64,000 nucleotides of DNA from Pseudonocardia autotrophica (GTDB lineage Bacteria > Actinomycetota > Actinomycetes > Mycobacteriales > Pseudonocardiaceae), in contig NZ_JNYD01000006.1 in assembly GCF_000717175.1 (NCBI RefSeq), forward strand, positions 62,001 to 126,000. Reading direction: 5' to 3'. This document shows positions 52,445 to 59,608 of this stretch, in pieces. Positions within the stretch are counted from its first letter, which is position 1; every line of letters begins with the position of its first letter. The notes under the pieces were generated by a model. That model searched no databases. It was not told the DNA's origin and worked only from the letters and a program-made list of their open reading frames with translations. A program made the position numbers and the translations under genes.

Positions 52445-53056
52445 ATGGCGGCACCGGAGTCCGAGCGGGACCGGCTGCTCGGCCTGATCGCGGACTACGT
52501 CCTCGAGCACGGCATCGCGGAGCTGACGCTGCGCCGGCTCGGCGCGGCCATCGGCACCAACAACCGGATGCTGCTGTACTACTTCGCGTCCAAGGAACAG
52601 CTGATCGCGCAGGCGCTGATGGCGGCCTCGCTGCGGTTCCCGACCTTCGCGGCCGCCCTCTCCGCGCTCGACGGCACCGGCCCGCTCCGCGAGCGCCTCG
52701 ACGCCGTGTGGACCGGGATCGCCGCCCGCGAGAACCACCCGTTCCACCGGCTGTTCTTCGAGGTCTACGGCGTGGCGCTGCACCAGCCGGGCCGGTTCGA
52801 CGACTTCCTGGCGCGGGTCGGGCACGACTGGACCAACCTCGTCGCGGGGCGGCTGCGGGCCGAGGGCGTGCCGGACCCGGAGGCCGGCACGATCGCGCGC
52901 GAGATCGTCGCCCTCTGGCGCGGCCTGCAGTTCGACCTGCTCAGCACGGGTGACGGGGCGGAGGTCGCCGAAGCCCACTCCGCCTCGGCCGCCGCCTTCG
53001 CAGAGCGGTGCGAGCGGGCCCGCGGCCGGGTCGCCGCTGCTCAGCCCGCCGGGTGA
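52445..53056 (+). CDS. TetR family transcriptional regulator
   Basis: 203 residues with N-terminal helix-turn-helix [50 protein letters not shown]. The ATG at 52445 is preceded by TACGGT and 6 nt (leaderless). No obvious target gene lies beside it; the gap to nadD is 49 bp and nadD has its own -10. Confidence 0.87.
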   Translation: MAAPESERDRLLGLIADYVLEHGIAELTLRRLGAAIGTNNRMLLYYFASKEQLIAQALMAASLRFPTFAAALSALDGTGPLRERLDAVWTGIAARENHPFHRLFFEVYGVALHQPGRFDDFLARVGHDWTNLVAGRLRAEGVPDPEAGTIAREIVALWRGLQFDLLSTGDGAEVAEAHSASAAAFAERCERARGRVAAAQPAG

Positions 53057-53093
53057 GACGGCGGTGTGTCCGTTCCGGGCCTCCGGGGCGGGA

Positions 53094-53099
53094 TATCCT
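53094..53099 (+). promoter_or_regulatory. -10 element of leaderless nadD promoter
   Basis: TATCCT lies 6 nt before the ATG of nadD with no ribosome binding site between. Confidence 0.65.
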
Positions 53100-53105
53100 G
53101 CCGCG

Positions 53106-53720
53106 ATGCAGCGCAAGATCGGGGTGATGGGCGGGACGTTCGACCCCGTCCACCACGGCCACCTGGTGGCGGCCAGCGAGGTCGCCGACCGGTTCGCGCT
53201 CGACGAGGTCCTGTTCGTGCCGACGGGGCAGCCGTGGCAGAAGTCGGCGAGGGCGGTGAGCCCGCCCGAGGACCGGTACCTGATGACGGTGATCGCCACG
53301 GCGTCGAACCCGCGGTTCATGACGAGCCGGGTGGACATCGACCGCGGCGGCCCGACCTACACCGCCGACACCCTGGCGGACATCCACGCCGCGGTGCCCG
53401 ACGCCGAGCTGTACTTCATCACCGGTGCCGACGCCCTCTCCCAGATCCTGTCCTGGCACAAGGTCGAGGAGCTGTTCACGCTGGCGCACTTCGTCGGCGT
53501 GACCCGTCCCGGCTACGAGCTGGCCGACGCGCACCTGCCCAAGGGAGCCGTCACGCTCGTCGAGGTGCCGGCCATGGCCATCTCGTCGACGGACTGCCGC
53601 GACCGCGTCGCCGCCGGCCGGCCGGTCTGGTATCTCGTGCCCGACGGGGTGGTCCAGTACATCTCGAAGCGCCGGCTCTACACCCCGGACGCGCCCGCGG
53701 GAACCGGTATCCCGGCCTGA
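53106..53720 (+). CDS. nadD: Nicotinate-nucleotide adenylyltransferase
   Basis: 204-residue nucleotidyltransferase that makes deamido-NAD from nicotinate mononucleotide and ATP. It starts [28 protein letters not shown] with the HxGH motif, and has SWHKVEELF and the ISSTDCR motif ([11 protein letters not shown]) near the end. First gene of the nadD-rsfS-gpgP-octT run, the mycobacterial order. ATG chosen from the leaderless promoter; the in-frame extension upstream is antisense-like. Confidence 0.96.
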   Translation: MQRKIGVMGGTFDPVHHGHLVAASEVADRFALDEVLFVPTGQPWQKSARAVSPPEDRYLMTVIATASNPRFMTSRVDIDRGGPTYTADTLADIHAAVPDAELYFITGADALSQILSWHKVEELFTLAHFVGVTRPGYELADAHLPKGAVTLVEVPAMAISSTDCRDRVAAGRPVWYLVPDGVVQYISKRRLYTPDAPAGTGIPA

Positions 53721-53794
53721 ACCGGACCCACCCGGCGCGGCCTGCGACACTGGGGCTGCGAGGCCGAGGTCCGGCCGTCGCGGAGGGAGGCCGC

Positions 53795-54181
53795 GTGGCG
53801 GCAACGGCAGAGGCGGTGGAGATCGCCCGGGTGGCGGTGGCCGCCGCCGCGGACAAGCTCGCCCAGGACATCGTCGTGCTCGACGTGTCGGGGCAGCTCG
53901 TGATCACCGACTGCTTCGTCCTCGCCTCGGCGCCCAACGAGCGGCAGGTCCAGGCAATCGTCGACGGGGTGGAGGAGAAGCTCCGCGAGCACGGCGTGAA
54001 GCCGACCCGCCGCGAGGGCACCCGCGAGGGCCGGTGGGTCCTGCTGGACTACACGGACGTCGTCGTGCACGTCCAGCACACGGACGAGCGCGGGTTCTAC
54101 GGGCTGGACCGGCTGTGGAAGGACTGCCCGGCCCTCGACTTCCCCGAGGCCCGCACCACCCCGGCCGAGGAGTCGGAGTGA
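53795..54181 (+). CDS. rsfS: Ribosome silencing factor
   Basis: 128 residues. RsfS binds ribosomal protein L14 and keeps subunits apart under starvation. Family marks are IARVAVAAAADKLAQDIVVLDVSGQLVITDCFVLASAPNERQVQAI, then EGRWVLLDYTDVVVHVQHTDERGFYGLDRLW. GTG at 53795 after GGAGGGAGG. Its stop overlaps the next GTG. Confidence 0.95.
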   Translation: MAATAEAVEIARVAVAAAADKLAQDIVVLDVSGQLVITDCFVLASAPNERQVQAIVDGVEEKLREHGVKPTRREGTREGRWVLLDYTDVVVHVQHTDERGFYGLDRLWKDCPALDFPEARTTPAEESE

Positions 54182-54804
54182 CTCTCCGGCGGGTCGTGCT
54201 GCTGCGGCACGGGCAGACGGACTACAACGTCGCCGGCCGCATGCAGGGCCACATCGACTCCCAGCTCACCGAGGAGGGCCGCGAGCAGGCGCTGCGGGCC
54301 GCCCCGGTGCTCGGCGCCATGCCCTTCGACCGTGTCGTCAGCTCAGACCTGACCCGCGCCGTCGACACCGCGAACACCATCGCCGACGTCCTCGGGCTGC
54401 CGGTCAAGCTCGACAAGCGGCTGCGTGAGACGCACCTGGGGGAGTGGCAGGGCCGCCGCGTCGACGAGGTCGAGGTCGACTACCCGGGGCAGATCGCGGA
54501 ATGGCGCGGCGATCCGCGCTGGACGCCGCCGGGCGGGGAGTCCCGCGTCGACGTCGTCCGGCGGTCGCTGCCGGTCGTCGAGGAGATCGACGTCGACCTG
54601 GCCGAGGAGCCCGGCTCGCAGTCCCTGCTGATCGTGGCGCACGGCGGGATGATCGGCGGCCTGGTCTCCGGGCTGCTGGACCTGCCCGAGACCGTCTGGC
54701 CGATCATCGGCGGCATGGGCAACTGCAAGTGGGCGGTCGTCGCGCGGCGCGCGGACCACCCGCGCTGGCGGCTGTCCGGGTACAACATCGGTGTCACCTC
54801 CTGA
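54178..54804 (+). CDS. gpgP: Histidine phosphatase family protein, probable glucosyl-3-phosphoglycerate phosphatase
   Basis: 208 residues with catalytic LLRHGQTDYN (phospho-His) and second His in LLIVAHGGMIGG; the acid Glu is in LRETHLGEWQG. In Mycobacterium the gene at this spot (Rv2419c) is the glucosyl-3-phosphoglycerate phosphatase of the methylglucose lipopolysaccharide pathway; synteny supports the same role here. Overlaps rsfS by 4 bp and octT by 14 bp. Confidence 0.85.
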   Translation: MTLRRVVLLRHGQTDYNVAGRMQGHIDSQLTEEGREQALRAAPVLGAMPFDRVVSSDLTRAVDTANTIADVLGLPVKLDKRLRETHLGEWQGRRVDEVEVDYPGQIAEWRGDPRWTPPGGESRVDVVRRSLPVVEEIDVDLAEEPGSQSLLIVAHGGMIGGLVSGLLDLPETVWPIIGGMGNCKWAVVARRADHPRWRLSGYNIGVTS

Positions 54805-55660
54805 GGACCCATTGGCCCCGAGCCGGAGCGCCTCCGGACACGGGGTGATCCGCCCATCCCGTTCGACGCTGCTGGTCCTCGGCGACTCGCTCGCCTTCCA
54901 CGGCCCCGAGCGGGCCGAACCCGCCGACCACCCGCGGATCTGGCCGCAGGTCGCCGCGGCCGCGCTCGGCGGGCGGGTCGAGCTCGTCGCCGGGATCGGC
55001 TGGACGGCGCGGCACGCCTGGCACGCGCTGACCCACGACCCGCGGGTGTGGGCGGCGATGCCGCGGATCGATGCGCTGGTGCTCGGGGTGGGCGGGATGG
55101 ACGCACTGCCCTCGCCCCTGCCCACGTCGCTGCGGGAACTGATCCCGGTCCTGCGGCCCGCCTCCGTCCGCGCGCGGGTGCGGGACGGATACCTACGCGC
55201 CCAGCCGTGGCTGTCGCGCGCGTTCGCGGCGCTGCCCGGCGGTGGGCCGGTGGCGTTGCCCCCGCGGCTCACGGTGTCGTACCTGGAACGGTGCCGTGCC
55301 GCCGTGACGGCGCTGCGGCCCGGGCTCCCGGTCGTCGCGATGCTGCCCTCGGTGCACCGGGCCGCGGTCTACGGCGGGGTGCACGCCGGGCGGGCGGCGG
55401 CCGAGCGGGCCACCCGGATCTGGGCCGACGCGCACGGGGTGCGGGTGCTCGACGCGCCCACCCTGGTCGCCGGGCACGTCCTGGGCGGACGCGGCAACCC
55501 CGACGGGATGCACTGGGGCTGGGAGGCGCACCGGCGGGTGGGGGAGACGCTCGCCGAGCTGGTGCGGGGAGAGCTCGCTCGGGTACACGGTTCCGTGGGA
55601 TCTCGTGAGCTGGGGGAGACCGTCGTCGGCGCGCCTGGTCCTGCGTCTGTGGAGGCGTGA
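54791..55660 (+). CDS. octT: SGNH hydrolase-fold protein, probable diglucosylglycerate octanoyltransferase
   Basis: 289 residues with the GDSL block LLVLGDSLAFHGPERAEP, GVGGMDALPSP (block III-type) and D-x-x-H near the end in NPDGMHWGWEAH. The mycobacterial counterpart, Rv2418c, attaches octanoate to diglucosylglycerate, an early step of methylglucose lipopolysaccharide. The context (after gpgP, before degV) is the same. The GTG at 54791 lies inside gpgP. The specific acyl group is inferred. Confidence 0.8.
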   Translation: MSPPEDPLAPSRSASGHGVIRPSRSTLLVLGDSLAFHGPERAEPADHPRIWPQVAAAALGGRVELVAGIGWTARHAWHALTHDPRVWAAMPRIDALVLGVGGMDALPSPLPTSLRELIPVLRPASVRARVRDGYLRAQPWLSRAFAALPGGGPVALPPRLTVSYLERCRAAVTALRPGLPVVAMLPSVHRAAVYGGVHAGRAAAERATRIWADAHGVRVLDAPTLVAGHVLGGRGNPDGMHWGWEAHRRVGETLAELVRGELARVHGSVGSRELGETVVGAPGPASVEA

Positions 55661-55683
55661 TCGGCGGGGAAGGCGGCCTGCCG

Positions 55684-56050
55684 CCCGTGAGCGGGAACTC
55701 GGCCGTTCCGCTCGTGGTCGGCTTCTGTGCTCGTGGTCGGCTTCTGTCTCGTAATCGGCTTCCGTCCTCGTTTTTCGCTTCTCCGCTCGTGATCGGGTCT
55801 GCGGGCGCGAGCGGGCTCGACGATCGGCTCCGCCGAGCGTGCTCTGCTGTGTAACGTGATCCGCCCCGTCAGCGACGATCGACTGTGCATGTGGCGATCG
55901 ACTCTGCGGGCGGCGATCGGCTCCGCAGACGGCGGTCGGCCCTGCGGGCGATCGGCGTCGCAGGTGCGGTCGGCTTCGCGAGGGGCGATCGATCCTGTGG
56001 GCGGCGAGCGGCCCGGCGGGTCGTGAGCGGCCGGCGACGTCGACCGGCGC
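55684..56050. repeat. Degenerate 19-bp tandem repeat array between octT and degV
   Basis: The first clear units are two identical 19-mers GCTCGTGGTCGGCTTCTGT (from 55710), then degraded units of 18-19 bp. From about 55891 a variant with consensus G(T/C)GGCGATCGGCTCTGCGG continues in 16-19 bp steps to about 56018. The period is not a multiple of three and no plausible gene fits, so it is non-coding. The gap up to 56092 holds nothing else except the degV -10. Confidence 0.7.
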
Positions 56051-56079
56051 AGCCGGTTGGAGATCGACTGGAGAGGTTC

Positions 56080-56085
56080 TAGGTT
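56080..56085 (+). promoter_or_regulatory. -10 element of leaderless degV promoter
   Basis: TAGGTT, then 7 nt, then the GTG at 56093. It supports this GTG over the in-frame ATG at 56057. Confidence 0.6.
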
Positions 56086-56092
56086 CGGCCCC

Positions 56093-57082
56093 GTGCCCGA
56101 TTCCGCACTCGACCCGCGGTCCGCAGCGGTGACCGAGCGAGCCGACCGCGCGACCGACCCCGAGGGCGCGGAGGACACCGCGCCCGACGGCGCCGAGGCG
56201 CCTGCGGACGCAGCGGGCCGGGCCGGCGCCGAGGAGGTGGCGGGCCGCGTCGCGGTGGTGACCGACTCGACCGCCGACCTGCCGTCCTCGCTGGCCGGAG
56301 CCGTGCGCGTCGTGCCCCTCGAGGTGCGGCTGGGCGACCGCGTGGTGCGCGACGGCGTCGACATCGGCCCGGGCGAGCTGAGCGCGGCGATCGCCGACCG
56401 CAGGCTGGACGTCCAGACCTCGCGCCCCACCCCGGAGGCGTTCGCCGAGACCTACCGCGACCTGCTCGCGGCGGGGGCGTCCGCGGTCGTCTCCGTGCAC
56501 CTGTCCCGTGAGCTGTCGGGCACGTGGGACGCGGCGCGGCTCGCCGCCGAGGAGGTCGACCCGGGCCGGGTCCGGGTCGTCGACTCGCGGGCGTTGGGCA
56601 TGGGCCTGGGGTTCGCGGTCCTCGCCGCCGACCGCGCCGCCGCCGAGGGCGCGGACCCGGCCGACGTCGAGGCCGCCGCCGCGGCCGTGGCCGCCCGGTG
56701 CCGGGTGATCTTCTGCGTGGACGAGCTCGACCGGCTCCGCCGCGGCGGCCGGATCGGGACGGCGGCCGCGGTGCTGGGCACCGTCCTCGCCGTCAAGCCG
56801 CTGCTCCACCTGGTCGACGGCCGCATCACCGCCCTGGAGAAGGTCCGCACCTCCGCCCGCGCCACCCAGCGGCTCGTCGAGCACGCGGTCGCCGCCGCCG
56901 GCGCCGAGGCCGATCTCGCGGTGCACCACCTCGGCGTCCCCGAGCGTGCCGAGGAGCTCGCGGACCGCCTCGCCGAACGCCTCCCCGCCTCCCCCCGCCC
57001 CGTGGTCTCCGAGATCAGCGCCGTCATCGGCGCCCACGTCGGCAACGGCGCCCTGGGGGTCGTGGTGGTGCCACGAGCGTAG
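56093..57082 (+). CDS. DegV family fatty-acid-binding protein
   Basis: 329 residues. After a 45-residue acidic, Ala-rich N-terminus comes the DegV fold: VAVVTDSTADLPSSLA, VVPLEVRLGDRVVRDGVD, TSRPTPEAFAETYRDLLAAGASAVVSVHLSRELSGTWDAA and VRVVDSRALGMGLGFAV. Firmicute homologues (FakB) present fatty acids to a FakA kinase; no FakA is seen here and the actinobacterial role is unclear. Tandem arrays flank it on both sides. Confidence 0.9.
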   Translation: MPDSALDPRSAAVTERADRATDPEGAEDTAPDGAEAPADAAGRAGAEEVAGRVAVVTDSTADLPSSLAGAVRVVPLEVRLGDRVVRDGVDIGPGELSAAIADRRLDVQTSRPTPEAFAETYRDLLAAGASAVVSVHLSRELSGTWDAARLAAEEVDPGRVRVVDSRALGMGLGFAVLAADRAAAEGADPADVEAAAAAVAARCRVIFCVDELDRLRRGGRIGTAAAVLGTVLAVKPLLHLVDGRITALEKVRTSARATQRLVEHAVAAAGAEADLAVHHLGVPERAEELADRLAERLPASPRPVVSEISAVIGAHVGNGALGVVVVPRA

Positions 57083-57189
57083 GCGGCTCCGCGTCCACGA
57101 TCGCCGGTCGCGGTACCTGGCGGCTGCGGCGGACCGCAGCTGCTGATTCGAGCGACCATGCGTAGGCCGGTCCGTGCCCTCCGCGGTCA

Positions 57190-58280
57190 CATGGTCATTT
57201 GCCCGCGGTGCATGGCGGCCAGGGGTGGCCGCGTCGCACCGCAACCGCCGATCATGTGCAGGCGGCCGATTGATCCGGTCTGCGGCGACGCCACTGCGGG
57301 TGACGGCGCTGCCGCATGATCACCGTCAGCGGCGCATCAGGCGCGACGGGCAGAGCCATGAACCACTACCGGCGATCTTGGGCGAGGCTCCGCCCCGAAG
57401 CTGGGTCTCCATGACGCCGCGACGCAGCATGATCGCCCTTTGCGGACCATGGCGGTGCCTCCCGCAGCCGTGTAGTAGCGCTGACGCCGATCTTGCAGAC
57501 GCGGCGACACAGCATGATCGTTGTTTGTGGACCATGACGGCGGCTCCCGCGGCCGTGTAGTAGCGCTAATGCCGATCTTGAGCACTCTCCGTGCCCGAAG
57601 CCCGGGCTCCCTCACCGCGACGGCGCATGATCGCTGCTTGCGGACCATGACGGCGGCTCCGGCAGCCGTGTAATAGCGCTATCGCCGATCTTGAGCCCTG
57701 CCCTTGCCCGATGTCGGGCTCCTGGCTGCGACGGAACATGATCGCCACTCGTGGACCATGACCGCGGCTCCGGCAGCCGCGACGGGTCGGCACTGCCGAT
57801 CTTGTGCGACATCCGGCGTGGAAGCCCGCTCGCGCTTCCGCCGAGCCACCATGATCACCGTCTGCGGTACTTGGAGGCTGGTGGTGGCCGGGATGTGACG
57901 CGACCGGCGATCTAGGGAGCGGCCCAGAGCACCGAGATCCGGGCTGTCGCGCCGGTCACCATCATGATCACCACTTGCGGTGTCTGGCCGCCAATAGTGC
58001 CGGGACATGACGGACTGGCGATCTCGGGGGAGCGGCTCGGAGCACCGAGATCCGAGTCGCTGTGCCGCCCGCGTGCATGATCACCTCCTGCGGTGCCTGG
58101 CGGCCAGGAGTGGCCGGGATGTGCCGCGACCGGCGATCTCGTGTGACGGCCGGCGCCAAGGACCGCCCGTGACGGCCGCGCAATTCAACATGATCATGAC
58201 CTGTGACGCCTGACGGCCACGGGCGGCCGTCAAGTACCGCCACCAGCGATCTTCGGTGCGGAACGCAGCCGGCGATGTTG
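57190..58280. repeat. 113-bp tandem repeat array between degV and comEA
   Basis: Units begin with CATGATC at 57315, 57428, 57513, 57626, 57737, 57850, 57963, 58076 and 58189: spacings 113, 85, 113, 111, 113, 113, 113, 113. A diverged unit (CATGGTC at 57190) precedes them. Each unit has a second landmark about 55-58 bp in, G(C/G)CGATCTTG (57371, 57486, 57571, 57684, 57795, with TAG/TCG variants later). Two sub-types exist: 57428-57849 carries GGACCATGACGGCGGCTCC, 57850-58188 carries TGCGGTGCCTGGCGGCC-like sequence. No coding frame is credible. The rest of 57083-58495 shows nothing I recognise except the comEA -10. Confidence 0.85.
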
Positions 58281-58482
58281 TGCCCAGGCACTGCACCCGG
58301 GCTCGTCTGCCTGAGCCGTACCTCACCAGACCCGACCTCGGCGCCGACGCATCCCGCCCCATCCTGCCCGACACCCCCGACAGAGGCGGCGCTCCTGAGG
58401 TCCGTGTGGATGGCGTTGTCCCCACCCCGCCCTCTCCGTCCACAGCTGACGCAGTCGTCCGGGAAAGGGGTGTCGGCGGCCC

Positions 58483-58488
58483 TAGCGT
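58483..58488 (+). promoter_or_regulatory. -10 element of leaderless comEA promoter
   Basis: TAGCGT, 7 nt, then the GTG at 58496. It sets the start of comEA well downstream of the first in-frame codon. Confidence 0.6.
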
Positions 58489-58495
58489 CGCGGGC

Positions 58496-59608
58496 GTGGC
58501 ACGGAGCTCCCCGAACACCCGATCCGCGGCGCGGCTGTCCGCGGTGCTCGGGACACCCGTGGGCCGCCCCTACCCGGCGACGGAGCGGGGCGGCGAGGAG
58601 ATCCCGGCACCGAGAACCCCGCCTGCGCAGGTCCCTCGCCACCGCCCACTTCCTCAGGTCTTCCGGCCGGCCATGCCTCTGAACCCCGACCTCGTCGCCG
58701 ACGATCCACCCACCCTCCCGCTGCCCCTGACTCCCGGCGGGACAGCCGACCAGATTCGCGACGAGCCATTCCGCTACGCGTCCGGCAACCCGCACTTCGC
58801 CGCCCTGCTCGCCGAGGTCGACGAGCCGGCGGACGACCACCACGAGTCGGCCGACGAGTACTCCGACGACTACGCCGACGAGGAGCAGGGGTCGCGGAAT
58901 CCCGGCAGCCGGCCGAGCCGGCTCACCCGCGTCGCCTCGCGCTGGGTACCCGCTGCGTGGCGCAGCTCCCGACTCGACCCCGGCCGCGCGGGAGCACTCG
59001 CGTTGGTCCTGGTCGCGGCCGTGGCGGCCGTGGTGGCGGCCGTCGGGGTCTGGAGCGCACGACCCCGCGCGGAGCAGGTGCCCCCGCTGCCCGCGGTCTC
59101 GCTGAACACTGCGGTCGAGTCGAGCCCCGTCACCTCCGCTCCGCCCACGGCAGCGCCGACCGAGCTCGTCGTCAGTGTGTCGGGGAAGGTCCGTCGTCCG
59201 GGTCTCGTCCGTGTTCCGGACGGCTCTCGCGTGGCCGACGTGCTCGAGGCCGCCGGTGGTGCGGTGCCCGGTACCGACCTCGCGACTCTCAACCTCGCGC
59301 GCCGTGTCGCCGACGGCGAGCAGGTGGCGGTCGGCGTCCCGGCCGCAGCGGACGCCGGCGGTGCCGCGTCCGGTCCCGCACCGACCGGCGGTGACGCCGC
59401 CAGTGTGGGGCCCGCCGGGAAGATCGACCTCAACCACGCGACCGTCGAGCAGCTGGACGCGCTGCCGGGCGTCGGGCCGGTGACCGCGCAACGCATCGTC
59501 GACTGGCGCACCCGCAACGGCCGCTTCGCCCGCGTCGACCAGCTGCGCGAGGTGGAGGGCATCGGCGAGCGCCGCTTCGCCCAGCTCCGGGAGCTGGTGA
59601 CCGTATGA
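58496..59608 (+). CDS. comEA: ComEA-type DNA-binding/SLBB membrane protein
   Basis: 370 residues. A long Pro/acidic N-terminus (inside), one membrane helix near 168-188 (GALALVLVAAVAAVVAAVGVW), an SLBB domain near 222-280 (VVSVSGKVRRPGLVRVPDGSRVADVLEAAGG), and two helix-hairpin-helix motifs at the end (KIDLNHATVEQLDALPGVGPVTAQRIVDWR; LREVEGIGERRFAQLRELV). In competent bacteria ComEA binds incoming DNA outside the membrane; in actinobacteria this is not proven. The stop overlaps the comEC ATG. Confidence 0.92.
   Translation: MARSSPNTRSAARLSAVLGTPVGRPYPATERGGEEIPAPRTPPAQVPRHRPLPQVFRPAMPLNPDLVADDPPTLPLPLTPGGTADQIRDEPFRYASGNPHFAALLAEVDEPADDHHESADEYSDDYADEEQGSRNPGSRPSRLTRVASRWVPAAWRSSRLDPGRAGALALVLVAAVAAVVAAVGVWSARPRAEQVPPLPAVSLNTAVESSPVTSAPPTAAPTELVVSVSGKVRRPGLVRVPDGSRVADVLEAAGGAVPGTDLATLNLARRVADGEQVAVGVPAAADAGGAASGPAPTGGDAASVGPAGKIDLNHATVEQLDALPGVGPVTAQRIVDWRTRNGRFARVDQLREVEGIGERRFAQLRELVTV

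Noticed and set aside
57326..58008. Several overlapping minus-strand frames of 60-110 codons in the 113-bp array
   Set aside because: They arise from the repeats, begin at the repeated CATGATC/CCATGA landmarks and share no protein family; the period of 113 is not divisible by three.
57190..58280. Possible CRISPR array
   Set aside because: The repeating unit is 113 bp with drift along its whole length, with no short exact repeat and unique spacer pattern and no cas gene in the window.
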